Positions 34,451-43,637 of a DNA stretch of 64,000 bases are shown here, piece by piece. How positions within the stretch are numbered: the stretch's first letter is position 1; each line of letters opens with the position of its first letter. The stretch is from CAVVGB01 sp963747715. Lineage in GTDB: Bacteria; Actinomycetota; Thermoleophilia; Gaiellales; Gaiellaceae. The notes below the pieces were generated by a model. The model was not told the origin of the DNA, ran no database searches, and saw only the letters and a program-made list of their open reading frames with translations. A program made the translations under genes and the position numbers. Where the stretch lies: contig CAVVGB010000009.1 of the NCBI GenBank assembly GCA_963747715.1, positions 372,001 to 436,000 of the forward strand. The letters are read 5' to 3'.

Positions 34451-35435
34451 TCAAGCGCGGTCCTCGACCCGGCTCAGCCAGGCCTCTCGCCAGTAGGGAT
34501 AGATCGCGCGAGGGCAGGAGCGGTGGTAATCGCCCGCGCAGATGACCCCTTCGAGGATGACGGTGTCGCGCTTGATCTGTCAGCATCCGTCCCGTCTTCT
34601 CGTCGATGATCTTCTCGATTCGGCGCAGCACCCGCGCTCGTCGTCCGCAGTACTTGAGCATCTCCCCGTCGAACCGAAGCCCTTGCGTCGTGTCGTTCTC
34701 GTCCAGCGTCGCGAAGATCTCTTCTCGGCTCTTGATCTCGACGATCTCCCCAGGTTGTAGGCCAAGTGATCCCGCAGGTGTGCTTCCGCTCGTCGCCTTT
34801 CCCTCGATGAACGGGTACCGCTTGCAGCCTCGGACGAGGCAGAAGCGCGGGAGTAAACGTGCATTTGCGCGCTGAAACCTGTTGAACAGCCCGACGAGAA
34901 GCGCCCGGATGACCCGCGGCACCGTCGAATTACCGGAAGTGACGTCCTGCACGTATTGGCTCGGCTCCCACCACGGGAGCAGCCCCTTCGACGCTCTCAG
35001 GAGCTCGGTGGCCTGACACGAGAACAACGGTTGGCCGGCTTCGTTCGTTCCAATCTGAGTCGCGCCGATTAGTGTCTCCAGGGAAGCTCCTGCGACGTCG
35101 GTTTCCGGAGTCCGCTCGCCTTCCTGCGCGTCGACTGGGCGCAGCCACGCTTCCTTCCAGAAAAGGAGGCAGCCGGCCTGGCAGCCCCCGTGCGAGGAGC
35201 CGTCGCAGCGCAGCTCCTCGAGATGTACGGCACTCTCCATTCGCCGAAACTGCTGCCAGTCGATCGTGTCACAGGCCTTGTGCGCGCGTGCCCTGACCCG
35301 GTACCGCTGCCCACAGAAGCTGAGCATCTCCGGCATGAACGGCAGGCCGTCCAGCTTGCCGTCGGCATCGAGCGTTCGGAGAATTTCCTCTTCGCTCCGA
35401 ACCTCGACCACATCTCCTGCTCGCAAAGCGTCCAT
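34451..35435 (-). pseudogene. Uncharacterised cysteine-rich protein with two copies of one domain; frame broken
   Basis: The product has two homologous domains of about 100 residues separated by a 130-residue middle part. Both share L..G..VE..S.EEI..TLD, GL.F..EML..CG...RV, then V.LE...C.G..H..C and a final W.EAWL..V. Copy 1 ends VHLEELRCDGSSHGGCQ; copy 2 ends VILEGVICAGDYHRSCP, but only if one extra base near 34580 is skipped (after ATGCTG, before CAGATC). The internal homology proves the break. With the shift the gene ends at 34451; without it a meaningless tail runs to 34374. The Cys/His pattern suggests metal binding. No function is known to me. Confidence 0.7.
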
Positions 35436-35453
35436 GTCAGCAGTATGAGCGGG

Positions 35454-35768
35454 CTAATCCCACAGTGATTGGATCGTCTGCGCAAGCACCACGTACGCAA
35501 TCGCGACTAGCCCGAGGCGAAGCGTCCAGTCATTCCTGTTCCACCCTGTCCAGACTGCGATGATGCCGGCGACAAGCGCGAGCACTCCATCCCATTCGAA
35601 GAGACCGTAGAAGACGAGCCTCACGACGTCATCAGGCACAGACACGTGGTCGAAGAGGGTTTGCAGCGCGTAGCCGAACGCAGAGAGAATCGTCGCGCCG
35701 AACGCGATCCACCCCCACGAGGTGGCAGCGCCTGTGAGCGGCCTACGTGTGTGGTGTGCTTCCGTCAA
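35454..35768 (-). CDS. Small three-helix membrane protein
   Basis: 104 residues with hydrophobic segments at about residues 19-40, 52-72 and 83-101 (WGWIAFGATILSAFGYALQT, GVLALVAGIIAVWTG, LGLVAIAYVVLAQTIQSLW). No family recognised. Its start overlaps the 3' end of the upstream glycosyltransferase by 26 bases and the duplicated-domain gene follows closely, so the three may be co-transcribed. Confidence 0.6.
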   Translation of the reverse strand: MTEAHHTRRPLTGAATSWGWIAFGATILSAFGYALQTLFDHVSVPDDVVRLVFYGLFEWDGVLALVAGIIAVWTGWNRNDWTLRLGLVAIAYVVLAQTIQSLWD

Positions 35769-36948
35769 GCAGGCCCAGCATCTCGTCTGCGGTTCGAGCC
35801 CAGCGGTAAGTCATGCCGTCTCGAGCCGCTGCCTTCCTCATGCTCGCATACCGCTCGGGCTCTCGAAGAACCTCGACGAGGGCCTCGGCGACCTGTTCTC
35901 CGTCAGCCTCGACTGGAAACCGCAGGCCGGCGCCCTTGGGATCGACAACTCCTCCCACGGCGGTCGTGATGATCGGTATGCCAAGGCGGAGGTACTCCAT
36001 TGTCGAGAACCCGGAAGCCTCGACTCGAGAGAGCAGGCAACCGAAGTGAAAGCTTCGGAGGATCTCGACAAATCGTTGGAACTCGCGACCCTTGTGGACG
36101 TATCCAAGCGCCCTCAGGGACGGATGGGCCGGGACCCGACTCGGATCGGGCCCGAGAACGACGACTTCGACCTCGTATCCCATGCGCTCGAGGATCGAGG
36201 CGGCATCAAGAAGGAGCGGCCCGCCCTTTCGCTCCCAGTCGATCCCGACAAGACCCAACCGGAGGGGCGACAACTCGCCGTCCCACTCCTCGGCAGGAGG
36301 AAGCGAATCCTCGTCGAGGTTTGCCCCTGGAAGAATCGTGCGAACCTGCTCGGGCGGAACGCCGTACGAGGAAATGACGTCCTGCGCGCACCAATCGCTC
36401 ATGCCGACGACGTATCGGGAGCTCAGGTACGCCTCACGTTCCCGGGCGAGCGCATCAGCCTTCACACGTCGTCCGACGCGCCAACCATAGTCCTCGAACC
36501 ACTGACGCATGGTTGCGTCGATGTAGTACGAGATCGGCTCACGAACCTCGTTTCGAGGCGGAAGCAACTGGAAGTGGCTGATGTACTCCTCCAATTCCGC
36601 CGCCTCCCGCCGAGCCCAGACTGTGCGCGCGTAGCGCCGAGAGTAGGTCCAGCCGCGCGGACGATCGAGAGTCAGTGGTCGCAGCGCGTTCCAGATGAAG
36701 CGCCTGGTGCGTAGCTCCTCTGGCCGAAGGATCACTCCTGAGTGCAGGAGCCCGTTCCTGAGTCCCGCTTTTAGGAAGAAATGCGGGATATTGCTGAATG
36801 TGGCGATATTCCGGGGATCCCCGTTTGCGACCAGGCCCCGGCGAGTCAGGAGAGTCCCTCCGGCCGGAGGCGTGGGGCGCCTCTGATCGTCCTTGCTCGT
36901 TGTGCAGCGGGAGGTGCCGACGTCACTCGTCGTGGGCAGAGCGAACAA
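35743..36948 (-). CDS. GT4-like glycosyltransferase
   Basis: Up to 401 residues; the first 35 look untypical and the true start may lie downstream. The C-terminal Rossmann half is clear: RLGLVGIDWERKGGPLLLDA, EVEVVVLGPDPSRVPAHPSL, and the donor-binding region CLLSRVEASGFSTMEYLRLG followed by IPIITTAVGGVVD. These are GT-B (family 4) features. Probably adds a sugar during repeat-unit assembly. It overlaps the end of the priming transferase gene and is in frame throughout. Confidence 0.82.
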   Translation of the reverse strand: MFALPTTSDVGTSRCTTSKDDQRRPTPPAGGTLLTRRGLVANGDPRNIATFSNIPHFFLKAGLRNGLLHSGVILRPEELRTRRFIWNALRPLTLDRPRGWTYSRRYARTVWARREAAELEEYISHFQLLPPRNEVREPISYYIDATMRQWFEDYGWRVGRRVKADALAREREAYLSSRYVVGMSDWCAQDVISSYGVPPEQVRTILPGANLDEDSLPPAEEWDGELSPLRLGLVGIDWERKGGPLLLDAASILERMGYEVEVVVLGPDPSRVPAHPSLRALGYVHKGREFQRFVEILRSFHFGCLLSRVEASGFSTMEYLRLGIPIITTAVGGVVDPKGAGLRFPVEADGEQVAEALVEVLREPERYASMRKAAARDGMTYRWARTADEMLGLLDGSTPHT

Positions 36949-38393
36949 GTGCGGCCGGCGTCAAGAGCATGATCTTGAAGTCGAGCCAAAGGGACCAGTT
37001 CTCAATGTAGTAGTTGTCCCACTCTGCGCGATCCGCAAGAGACGTCGTGCCACGGAGCCCACTGACTTGTGCCCAACCGGTGAGTCCCGACTTGACGCGG
37101 TGCCGCTCCTCGTAGCGGGGGACCTTCTTCTCGTAGACCTCGACATACTCCGTCCGTTCGGGACGAGGACCGACGAGGCTCATATCCCCATTTAAGACGT
37201 TGAAGAGCTGCGGAAGCTCGTCGAGAGATGCACGACGCATGAATGCGCCCAAGCGCGTTCGGCGGTCGACGCCGGTACTGCTGACGCCGCCGGTCCCCGT
37301 CTCCGGGTCGATGACGAGGTTTGTTCGCTCCTCCTCGGTCATCGGAAGCATCGTCCGGAATTTCAGCATGTCGAACCGTCTGCCGTCGCGGCCGACTCGC
37401 TCGGCGCGGTAAAAGATCGGCCGTCCCACAGATGCCCAGACTCCAAGGGCGAGCGCGCCCATGATTGGCGCAAGGAGCGAGAAGTGCCAGAGCCGCGCCG
37501 GCGCGATCCAGGCTGTGCTTCACGGCAAACGGCCAGCTCTTCGGATTGGGAGAATGGCGCACAATGAGCGGAACGCCGCCGAGAGGGACGACGGTGACGT
37601 GTTCTGTCGACTTCTCGTACAGGCGAGGGACGAGCGAGGTCGCGATGCGCAACTCGCTCGCAGCGCTTGAGCAAGCGGAGCAGGACTTCCTCCGGTGCCG
37701 TGGAGAACGTCACGATGACGTGTTCGATCCGCTCTTCCTGGACAATCGCGCTCGAGGTCCCAGCTGGCTCCGAGGACGGGGAGGCCGGTTACGTCGCCTC
37801 CGTGAAGGGGCTCCTTGTCGAGGAACCCGACCGGTCTCAAGCCCAGCTCGGGATGCTCGCCGAGTCTCTCCGCAATCAGTCGCCCGACGTTCCCCGCGCC
37901 AACGATCAGCACGCGCTGACCGGCGTCACCCTTTCTCCTGGCGCGGCGCTCGGAGGCGATGAGCCAGATTCGGCCCGCGATCACGAACGCGGTCGCTAGG
38001 AGCCAGGGCCTAATGGTCTCTTCGGCGGCCGACGGAGCGTCCGTTACCAGCCCGCGGAGCGCCACCGTTACCGCTGCCGCAATGGCCACGGCGGTGATGA
38101 TCGATCGAGTCGCGTCGAGCATCCGGAGGTCGAGCGGCGGCCGGTACATGCGCTTTGTCGAGAGCAGCGCGATCACCAGAGCGGCGAAGACGAACGTCCA
38201 GGCGACCGGCAACGGCGTTGCGCCCGACATGAGGTGCGCGAGGAAGAGCGCAACGGCAAGCGCGGCCCCATCGGTCACGAGCGAGATTCGTCCCCAGGAC
38301 GCGAAGCGACTCGGTCGCCGAGCGAGGCAGGCTTTCAGGCCGGGCCGGTGCGAGCGAGCCGCTGGGCGCTTCTTGAGTCTCGACAGTGCTCAC
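36923..38393 (-). pseudogene. Polyprenyl-phosphate glycosyl-1-phosphate transferase (WcaJ/WbaP type), four frame breaks
   Basis: Starts repeat-unit synthesis by moving a sugar phosphate onto undecaprenyl phosphate. In order: membrane helices (AALAVALFLAHLMSG onward), a CoA-binding-like domain (VLIVGAGNVGRLIAERLGEH), then the catalytic domain with GRPIFYRAERVGRDGRRF, MLKFRTM and LDELPQLFNVLNGDMSLVGP, ending VKSGLTGWAQVSG. The full product needs four frame changes, near 38279, 37747, 37653 and 37475, each by one extra base. No stop codons or missing motifs occur between them. The GTG start at 38393 lies in a duplicated 24-bp unit. If the breaks are real the gene is dead or recoded; if they are errors it is intact. 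Confidence 0.8.
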
Positions 38394-38419
38394 GGCTTGA
38401 GTCTCGACAGTGCTCAGGG
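38372..38419. repeat. Tandem 24-bp duplication spanning a start codon
   Basis: CTTGAGTCTCGACAGTGCTCA plus three bases occurs twice head to tail with one mismatch. On the minus strand each unit codes for STVETQ; one copy carries GTG and the upstream copy CTG at the same place, so the duplication copied the start region of the priming transferase. Confidence 0.8.
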
Positions 38420-38842
38420 CCGTCCCACCAATCCGCGGGGCGCACGCGCGTCTCCGCCTGTGGTCGAGTCGGAGCTCCATCGCACATGCGCCACCGCTGT
38501 CGGATGGTCCACTCGGGACGGGCCCGCCACCTCACGGAAGCTGGGTCGGGCAAGGCAAAGCCGACTTGCCCGGCCAACTCGCTCTTGGGCCTCAAAGGGC
38601 CCCACGCACTGCTCTCCCCTACGCATCGCCGCATCCCCGTACGCTCGCCGCAAACAAAACTTCCGCAGTTTCCGCAGTTTTCCGTGGGGAGCCTACCAAT
38701 CCACACGTTCCGAGTCGAGGGACCAACCGCCCTGTCGCCGCGCAGTCACCAAGCGGGGCCCGGCCCCTGGTCGAAGCGTCAGAATCGCGGCGGCCCGGGG
38801 TAGGCTGCCCTCCGACCGCCTCGTGACTCCCGACCAGCCGTC
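38420..38842. other. Intergenic region with TTCCGCAG repeats
   Basis: Divergent upstream region for the priming transferase and the first GH16 gene. Open frames here lack coding character. At 38661-38684 the string TTCCGCAG occurs twice in tandem; the 13-mer TTTCCGCAGTTTT (38669-38681) recurs at 42085-42097 upstream of another gene, which suggests a shared binding site. Confidence 0.45.
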
Positions 38843-39781
38843 TTGAGCCGCGTTTTTGTTCTAGCCAGTCTCACCGCCGTCTCGCTTCTCGTGACGCTGG
38901 GCGCCGGCCGATCCGACGAGGCCGATGCCGCTTCGCCGCGCGTCGCTCCGACGAGCCATGCCGGGTCGACGCCGGAGAGCCGGGTCGATGGTGTACTGCT
39001 CTGTCAAGGGTCCGCGTGCGCGCGGCCACAGCGGTCACCGGAACTGTCCCTGCGACGGGCCGAGCTTGCGCGGACGCCCGGGCCGATCGCCGGTCGCGGG
39101 TACCGCCTCGTCTTCAGGGATACGTTCCAGAGGCTTCGTCGCCGCGTGTGGGACAACCGCGAGTGGTGGAACACGCCGCCGCCGAGGAGGAGTCAGTACG
39201 TGCGGCGCGGGGTCCTCCACCTCGTGTCGCGACGGTCCGACGGCTATCCAAGCAATATCGCCGTAACGACGTTCTCCTCGCAGAAGGTCTTCAGGTACGG
39301 GTACTTCGAGGCGCGGATGAAGTGGACGAAGGGCAACGGTTCCTGGCCCGGGTTCTGGATGATCTCGAACGCCTGGGCGAAAAGGGGAGGCGACTGCTCC
39401 CGGCCGGTCCGCGCGGCGGAGATCGACGTGTTCGAGGGCTACGGGAACCACCCGAGAGTCTTCACCGGAACGATCCACCGCCATTCGGCGGTACACGTCT
39501 GCCCTTCCCCCCCAGACGCGATCAATTCGAACAACTGGCAGCCGCAGCGCGTCGATCTCACCAGACGTTTTCACACGTACGCGATGCGGTGGACACCGGC
39601 GAGGGTGACGTGGTTCCTCGATCAGCGCAAGATCATGAGCTGGCCGGTCTTCGAGACGACCAACACGCGAATGTTCCTAATCCTCAGCATGTACACGGGC
39701 GGAGAATCACAGCCCGACTCGAGCTCGCCGGCCGCTCTGCACACGAAGGTCAACTGGGTCCGCGTCTGGCAGAAGCGCTGA
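38843..39781 (+). CDS. Secreted GH16 glycanase
   Basis: 312 residues from a TTG. A signal peptide (ASLTAVSLLVTLGAGRS) precedes the beta-jelly-roll GH16 domain. The catalytic motif is AEIDVFEGYGN (nucleophile and acid/base Glu around Asp); FRYGYFEARMKWTKGNGSWPG and TYAMRWTPARVTWFLD are typical flanking strands. GH16 enzymes cut beta-1,3 or beta-1,4 glucans and galactans. Inside a polysaccharide locus it could trim or release the polymer. Intact frame. Confidence 0.88.
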   Translation: MSRVFVLASLTAVSLLVTLGAGRSDEADAASPRVAPTSHAGSTPESRVDGVLLCQGSACARPQRSPELSLRRAELARTPGPIAGRGYRLVFRDTFQRLRRRVWDNREWWNTPPPRRSQYVRRGVLHLVSRRSDGYPSNIAVTTFSSQKVFRYGYFEARMKWTKGNGSWPGFWMISNAWAKRGGDCSRPVRAAEIDVFEGYGNHPRVFTGTIHRHSAVHVCPSPPDAINSNNWQPQRVDLTRRFHTYAMRWTPARVTWFLDQRKIMSWPVFETTNTRMFLILSMYTGGESQPDSSSPAALHTKVNWVRVWQKR

Positions 39782-39944
39782 CGCCCCCGTCGTCAAGTAG
39801 TCGCCCTGTGCCAGGACCCCGTAGGCGAGGTGCTCACCGCGCCTGTTCCTGGTACCCGCTCAGTCAGCTGCTTCAAGACGACCATCGCGTATTACCACTC
39901 GATCCAGCGTTTAGCAGAATCCCGCTTGTGCCGAAGGAGTGGCG

Positions 39945-41600
39945 ATGAGGCGGATCGCCGCGCTGCTCTCGTTCTCGGCCGCGCTTGCCGTGTTCCAGCC
40001 GCCCGAACGGGCGGCGGCCGCAGTCGAGCTGTTCAGGCCGTCCGCCGACACCTACGCGGACGAGGCCCATCCGAACAGATACTTTGGATCCGCCGGGCGA
40101 CTGCGCGTCAGAGCGGCGTCGCGACCGGCGAAGCAGCTGTACGTTCGCTTCGCCGTCGCCGGTTTGGCCCGCTGGGTCACCGGGGCGAAACTGCGCTTCT
40201 TTGTGACGAACGGAACTCGAAACGGACCCGCCGTCTACAAGACCGCGGCATGGCCCAGGAAGCCCCTCACGTGGGCACGGCGACCTGCACTCGTCAGCGG
40301 CCCTCGCGACAACAAGGGCGCGCTCGCACGTGGCACCTGGGTGGAATGGGATGTGACCCCGTGGGTAACACGTGACGGCGCCTACAGGTTCGTCCTCAAG
40401 GGAGGTTCGGCGGACGCTGTGCGCCTCATGTCCCGCGAGGCGTCGGCGCAGCCACAGCTCGTCGTCACGACCTCCGATCCGCCTCCAACCGTTGTGTACG
40501 TCGCGCCGACGCAGGACGCAACGGTCAGCGGGGTAACGGCGGTGCGAGTGCGGGCACCGGCCGAGACCGACTGGATCGCCGTGTACGGATGCGACGGCGA
40601 GTCAGTCGGCGAGGATCTTGTCATGGACCCGAACGGTGAGTGGTCGGTGAAGTGGGATACGCAAGGCGCGGCCTGCTCCAACGGCACGCAAGATCTCGAC
40701 ACGTGGGCGTTCCGTGACGACGGCTCGGACCTGGGCAATGCGTCCATCACCGTCGAAGTCAACAACTCGTCGCCACCCCCGCCTGACCCTGAGCCGACCC
40801 CCTGTGCGCCACCATCCGTGCCCGGCCCCGTGGTGGGAAAGGGATACGTGCTTCGTTTTTCAGACTGCTTTGGGACGCTCAGCCGGAGCGTTTGGTGCTC
40901 GAATCAGTGGTGGGAGCCCAAGCCGCTGCTCGGCACCCAGTACGTCGCCGACGGGGTCCTACACCTCGTCCGTCGTCGCTCCGACGGGTATCCGAACGTC
41001 ACCGTCTCGACCGAGCCGTGCGGCCAGGCTCACCCGCAGAGCTTCCGATACGGCTACATGGAGGCCCGGATGCGCTACGACACGGTGCGAGGGAACGGGC
41101 CGGCATTCTGGCTGCTGTCCACCCGGCACGCGACGAACCCGGACTTCGACAACCCGGAGCCCTACGACCCGAACCCGTACTGTCAGCAGAACGGCTTGCC
41201 GGCCGCGGAGTGCTACTCGGCTGAGCTCGATGTCTTCGAGGGCTTCGGAAACATCCAGTACGGCGGTACGCGCACGGACGACTTCTTCTCCGGCACGCTG
41301 CACCGGAACTCAAGTGGCCACTACGGTGCGGCGAACCAGTCGCGCTTCGTCCAACACGGGACGGAGCTCGACCTGTCCCAGTGGCACACGTACGCCGCTC
41401 TGTGGACAGACTCGACCGTGAGCTACTACATCGACGGGCAAGTGCAAGGGTCGGTGGACACCTTCGACTCGACCCAGCAGCCGATGCACCTCTTGTTCTA
41501 CAACTGGAACACGGACTGGGAAGACGAGAACATGCCGAACGCCCTCACCCCCGACCAGCTCGACGTGTCGGTCGACTGGGTGCGCGTCTGGCAGCAGTGA
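39945..41600 (+). CDS. Secreted multidomain GH16 glycanase with DNRLRE-type N-terminus
   Basis: 551 residues; ATG with AAGGAG five bases upstream. After a signal peptide comes a DNRLRE/CBM-like domain (about residues 25-180: RPSADTYADEAHPNRYFGSA, LYVRFAVAGLARWVTGAKLR), an Ig-like stretch (VVYVAPTQDATVSGVTAVRV), a Pro-rich linker and the GH16 domain with catalytic AELDVFEGFGN and RYGYMEARMRYDTVRGNGPA. Its GH16 part is homologous to the preceding gene, so the two arose by duplication and domain gain. Likely binds and cuts a surface glycan. Confidence 0.88.
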   Translation: MRRIAALLSFSAALAVFQPPERAAAAVELFRPSADTYADEAHPNRYFGSAGRLRVRAASRPAKQLYVRFAVAGLARWVTGAKLRFFVTNGTRNGPAVYKTAAWPRKPLTWARRPALVSGPRDNKGALARGTWVEWDVTPWVTRDGAYRFVLKGGSADAVRLMSREASAQPQLVVTTSDPPPTVVYVAPTQDATVSGVTAVRVRAPAETDWIAVYGCDGESVGEDLVMDPNGEWSVKWDTQGAACSNGTQDLDTWAFRDDGSDLGNASITVEVNNSSPPPPDPEPTPCAPPSVPGPVVGKGYVLRFSDCFGTLSRSVWCSNQWWEPKPLLGTQYVADGVLHLVRRRSDGYPNVTVSTEPCGQAHPQSFRYGYMEARMRYDTVRGNGPAFWLLSTRHATNPDFDNPEPYDPNPYCQQNGLPAAECYSAELDVFEGFGNIQYGGTRTDDFFSGTLHRNSSGHYGAANQSRFVQHGTELDLSQWHTYAALWTDSTVSYYIDGQVQGSVDTFDSTQQPMHLLFYNWNTDWEDENMPNALTPDQLDVSVDWVRVWQQ

Positions 41601-41744
41601 CCCCGTCCCCCTGGCAATCGCCAGCAAGTCTCTGAGTAGCGTTTCCTCCCCCTGGTGTACGTAACAGGACCCCCGGAAGCCCATGCTGCAGCTGGGGCTG
41701 CTAGGCGAGATTCACTGTCCGCTTAGCCGACCCGAGAGCTCAGC

Positions 41745-42071
41745 TCAAGGGACGCACCAGAAGCGATTGAGAACGAGCTTGCCGTCGAGTGGCGAGCTCG
41801 CGCTCAGCAGCTTGCCGTACGCGTTGACGAAGTACTCCCTCGTCTTCTTGGTCACGTAGGTCGGGCCGACCGTCCAGGTTTCTCCACTGTCAAAGGACGC
41901 CGTGACAGTCCCCGGCTGGGTAGAAGTGGTCTGGTTGACCGTGAACGCGAACGTCCCCTGTTGACCCGCGGGGCAACCCACACCCGCGCCCTTCTCCAGG
42001 ATCGCCGCCGAGGCCACAGCCGGAATCATGAGCACGGCGGTTACCCCAGCAGCGGCGAAATACTTCCCCAT
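41745..42071 (-). CDS. Small secreted protein
   Basis: 108 residues from the ATG at 42071. The signal peptide ends near VASAAILEKGAG. The rest is a small beta-rich domain with two cysteines (GVGCPAGQQG and the final RFWCVP) that could pair. The frame is open upstream but without coding character. No family recognised. A TTTCCGCAGTTTT motif lies just upstream. Confidence 0.6.
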   Translation of the reverse strand: MGKYFAAAGVTAVLMIPAVASAAILEKGAGVGCPAGQQGTFAFTVNQTTSTQPGTVTASFDSGETWTVGPTYVTKKTREYFVNAYGKLLSASSPLDGKLVLNRFWCVP

Positions 42072-42373
42072 CGTCCCTCTCCCTTTTCCGCAGTTTTTTC
42101 GGACGCTCTTCCTCGACGCCCTCGACGATCGTAGAACAGAGGAGGCCATGGCGTCAATGAGCACGCCAGCGGCGAAGAGACGACGGCGACGCGGGCTTCC
42201 AAGCCTCGAAGTCTCCTCGCCGCCGACCCGGCTGCTCAGTCGGACAGCGCGAGTTCGGTGTGGTGACAGCTTGGAGTACAGTGAACGCAGGGTCCGCCGG
42301 CGGCCTCCCAAGGCCCATCAGAGCGCGTAGCGGGTGAAATAGGCTGACGATCACGCAGACGCTCGGGTCTCGC
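42072..42373. promoter_or_regulatory. Divergent upstream region with a shared 13-bp motif
   Basis: Upstream of the small secreted protein (minus) and the flippase (plus). It contains TTTCCGCAGTTTT at 42085-42097, identical to 38669-38681. Both copies lie upstream of minus-strand genes of this region. No other gene or structure is seen. Confidence 0.35.
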
Positions 42374-43637
42374 TTGCGGTCGAGCGCCGGCCGCTCCGTC
42401 GTCGGATCGCTTGGCGCCTCCGGCGGCCTCCAGCTGCTCGTCATCGTCAGCGGCGTCCTCGTCGCGCGAAGTCTCGGCCCCGAGGACCGCGGCTATCTCG
42501 CGCTGCTGATCGTCGTCTCGGGTGTCTTTGCGCTTGCCGGGACTGCTCGGGCTCCCCTCGGCGGTGACCTACTACATCGCCCGCGATCCGGCTCATGCGC
42601 GCCGGATCGTGTCGTCGCTTGCCTGGGTTGGAGTGCTCCAGGTAGGAGCGGTGTTTGTCCTTCAGGCGGCTGCGCTTGCCGCCCTCGTGGCGTCCGATCC
42701 GCAGCATGTCCGAGTGGCGGCTGCTATCTCGCTTCTCCTGCCGCCCGGGATCCTCGCTCTGAGCTTCGGCGTCGCGATCCTCCAGGGCCAGCGTCGGTTC
42801 ACAGCGTTCAACCTCCTCAGGATCCTGCCGAGCACGGCTTACGTCGTGGGTGTGGTCATCGTCTACGCGCTGAACGCGACCAGCCTAGTCCTGTTCATGG
42901 CGCTGTGGGCGGCCGTCAACCTGATCGGGGGGTTCTTCGCTCTCGCCTTCGCGGTCCGTGGGCTCCCCGAAGCACGCGGAGGAGGAGCCCGGCCCGTCGC
43001 GGGAGCAAATGGTGAAGTTCGGGCTCAAGGCCATGCTGGGAAGCCTGTCCCCGGTCGATGTGGTTCGCCTCGACCAGGCTGTCGTCGGCCTCTTCTTGAG
43101 CCCGGTGGCCCTCGGTTACTACGTCGTTGGTCAGGCGTTCTCGCGTGCTGCCTCGGGTAGTCGCATCGAGCGTCGGGATGGTTGCGTATCCGCAGGTCGC
43201 CGCCGAGCGGGATCGCCACGCGGCACGCCGCGCCATGTGGAGGTTCTTCTTCCTCGGGCTCGCGTTGTCGGCGTTGGTCGTCGTGGCGCTCGAGCTCATG
43301 GCGGGCGAGCTCATCTCTCTCTTCTTCGGCGAGGATTTCACGGAAGCGACCACGATCGCCCAGATCCTGCTGCTCGCGTCTCTCTTCGTGGCCGGCCGGC
43401 GCGTGCTCACGGACGGCGTCAACGGCCTTGGACTATCCCGGCTACGGGACGATCGCCGAAGTCACATCGTGGATCCTCCTCCTCCCCGGCCTGGCGATTC
43501 TCCTTCCTTGGTTCGGAGCAGAGGGAGTCGCACTGGCGCTCGCGGTCTCGTGGGGAGCGAGCCTCCTCCTACTCGTGATTCTTGCCGTGGTCGCCGGCCG
43601 CCCTACCGGTGCCAGGCGGGCAAGGCTGGCGGAGGCG
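42374..43637 (+). pseudogene. Wzx-type oligosaccharide flippase, four frame breaks
   Basis: Flips lipid-linked repeat units across the membrane. The N-terminus GLQLLVIVSGVLVARSLGPE is diagnostic of polysaccharide-export flippases; helices continue through TYYIARDPAHARRIVSSLAW, AISLLLPPGILALSFGVAIL, VDVVRLDQAVVGLFLSPVAL, VGMVAYPQVAAERDRHAARR and GTIAEVTSWILLLPGLAILL. Reading the whole protein needs shifts near 42542, 42972, 43147 and 43433, each equal to one extra base. Protein quality is high on both sides of every break. The start is a TTG. After the last shift the frame runs without a stop into the polymerase, so the boundary between the two is not fixed. Confidence 0.78.
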
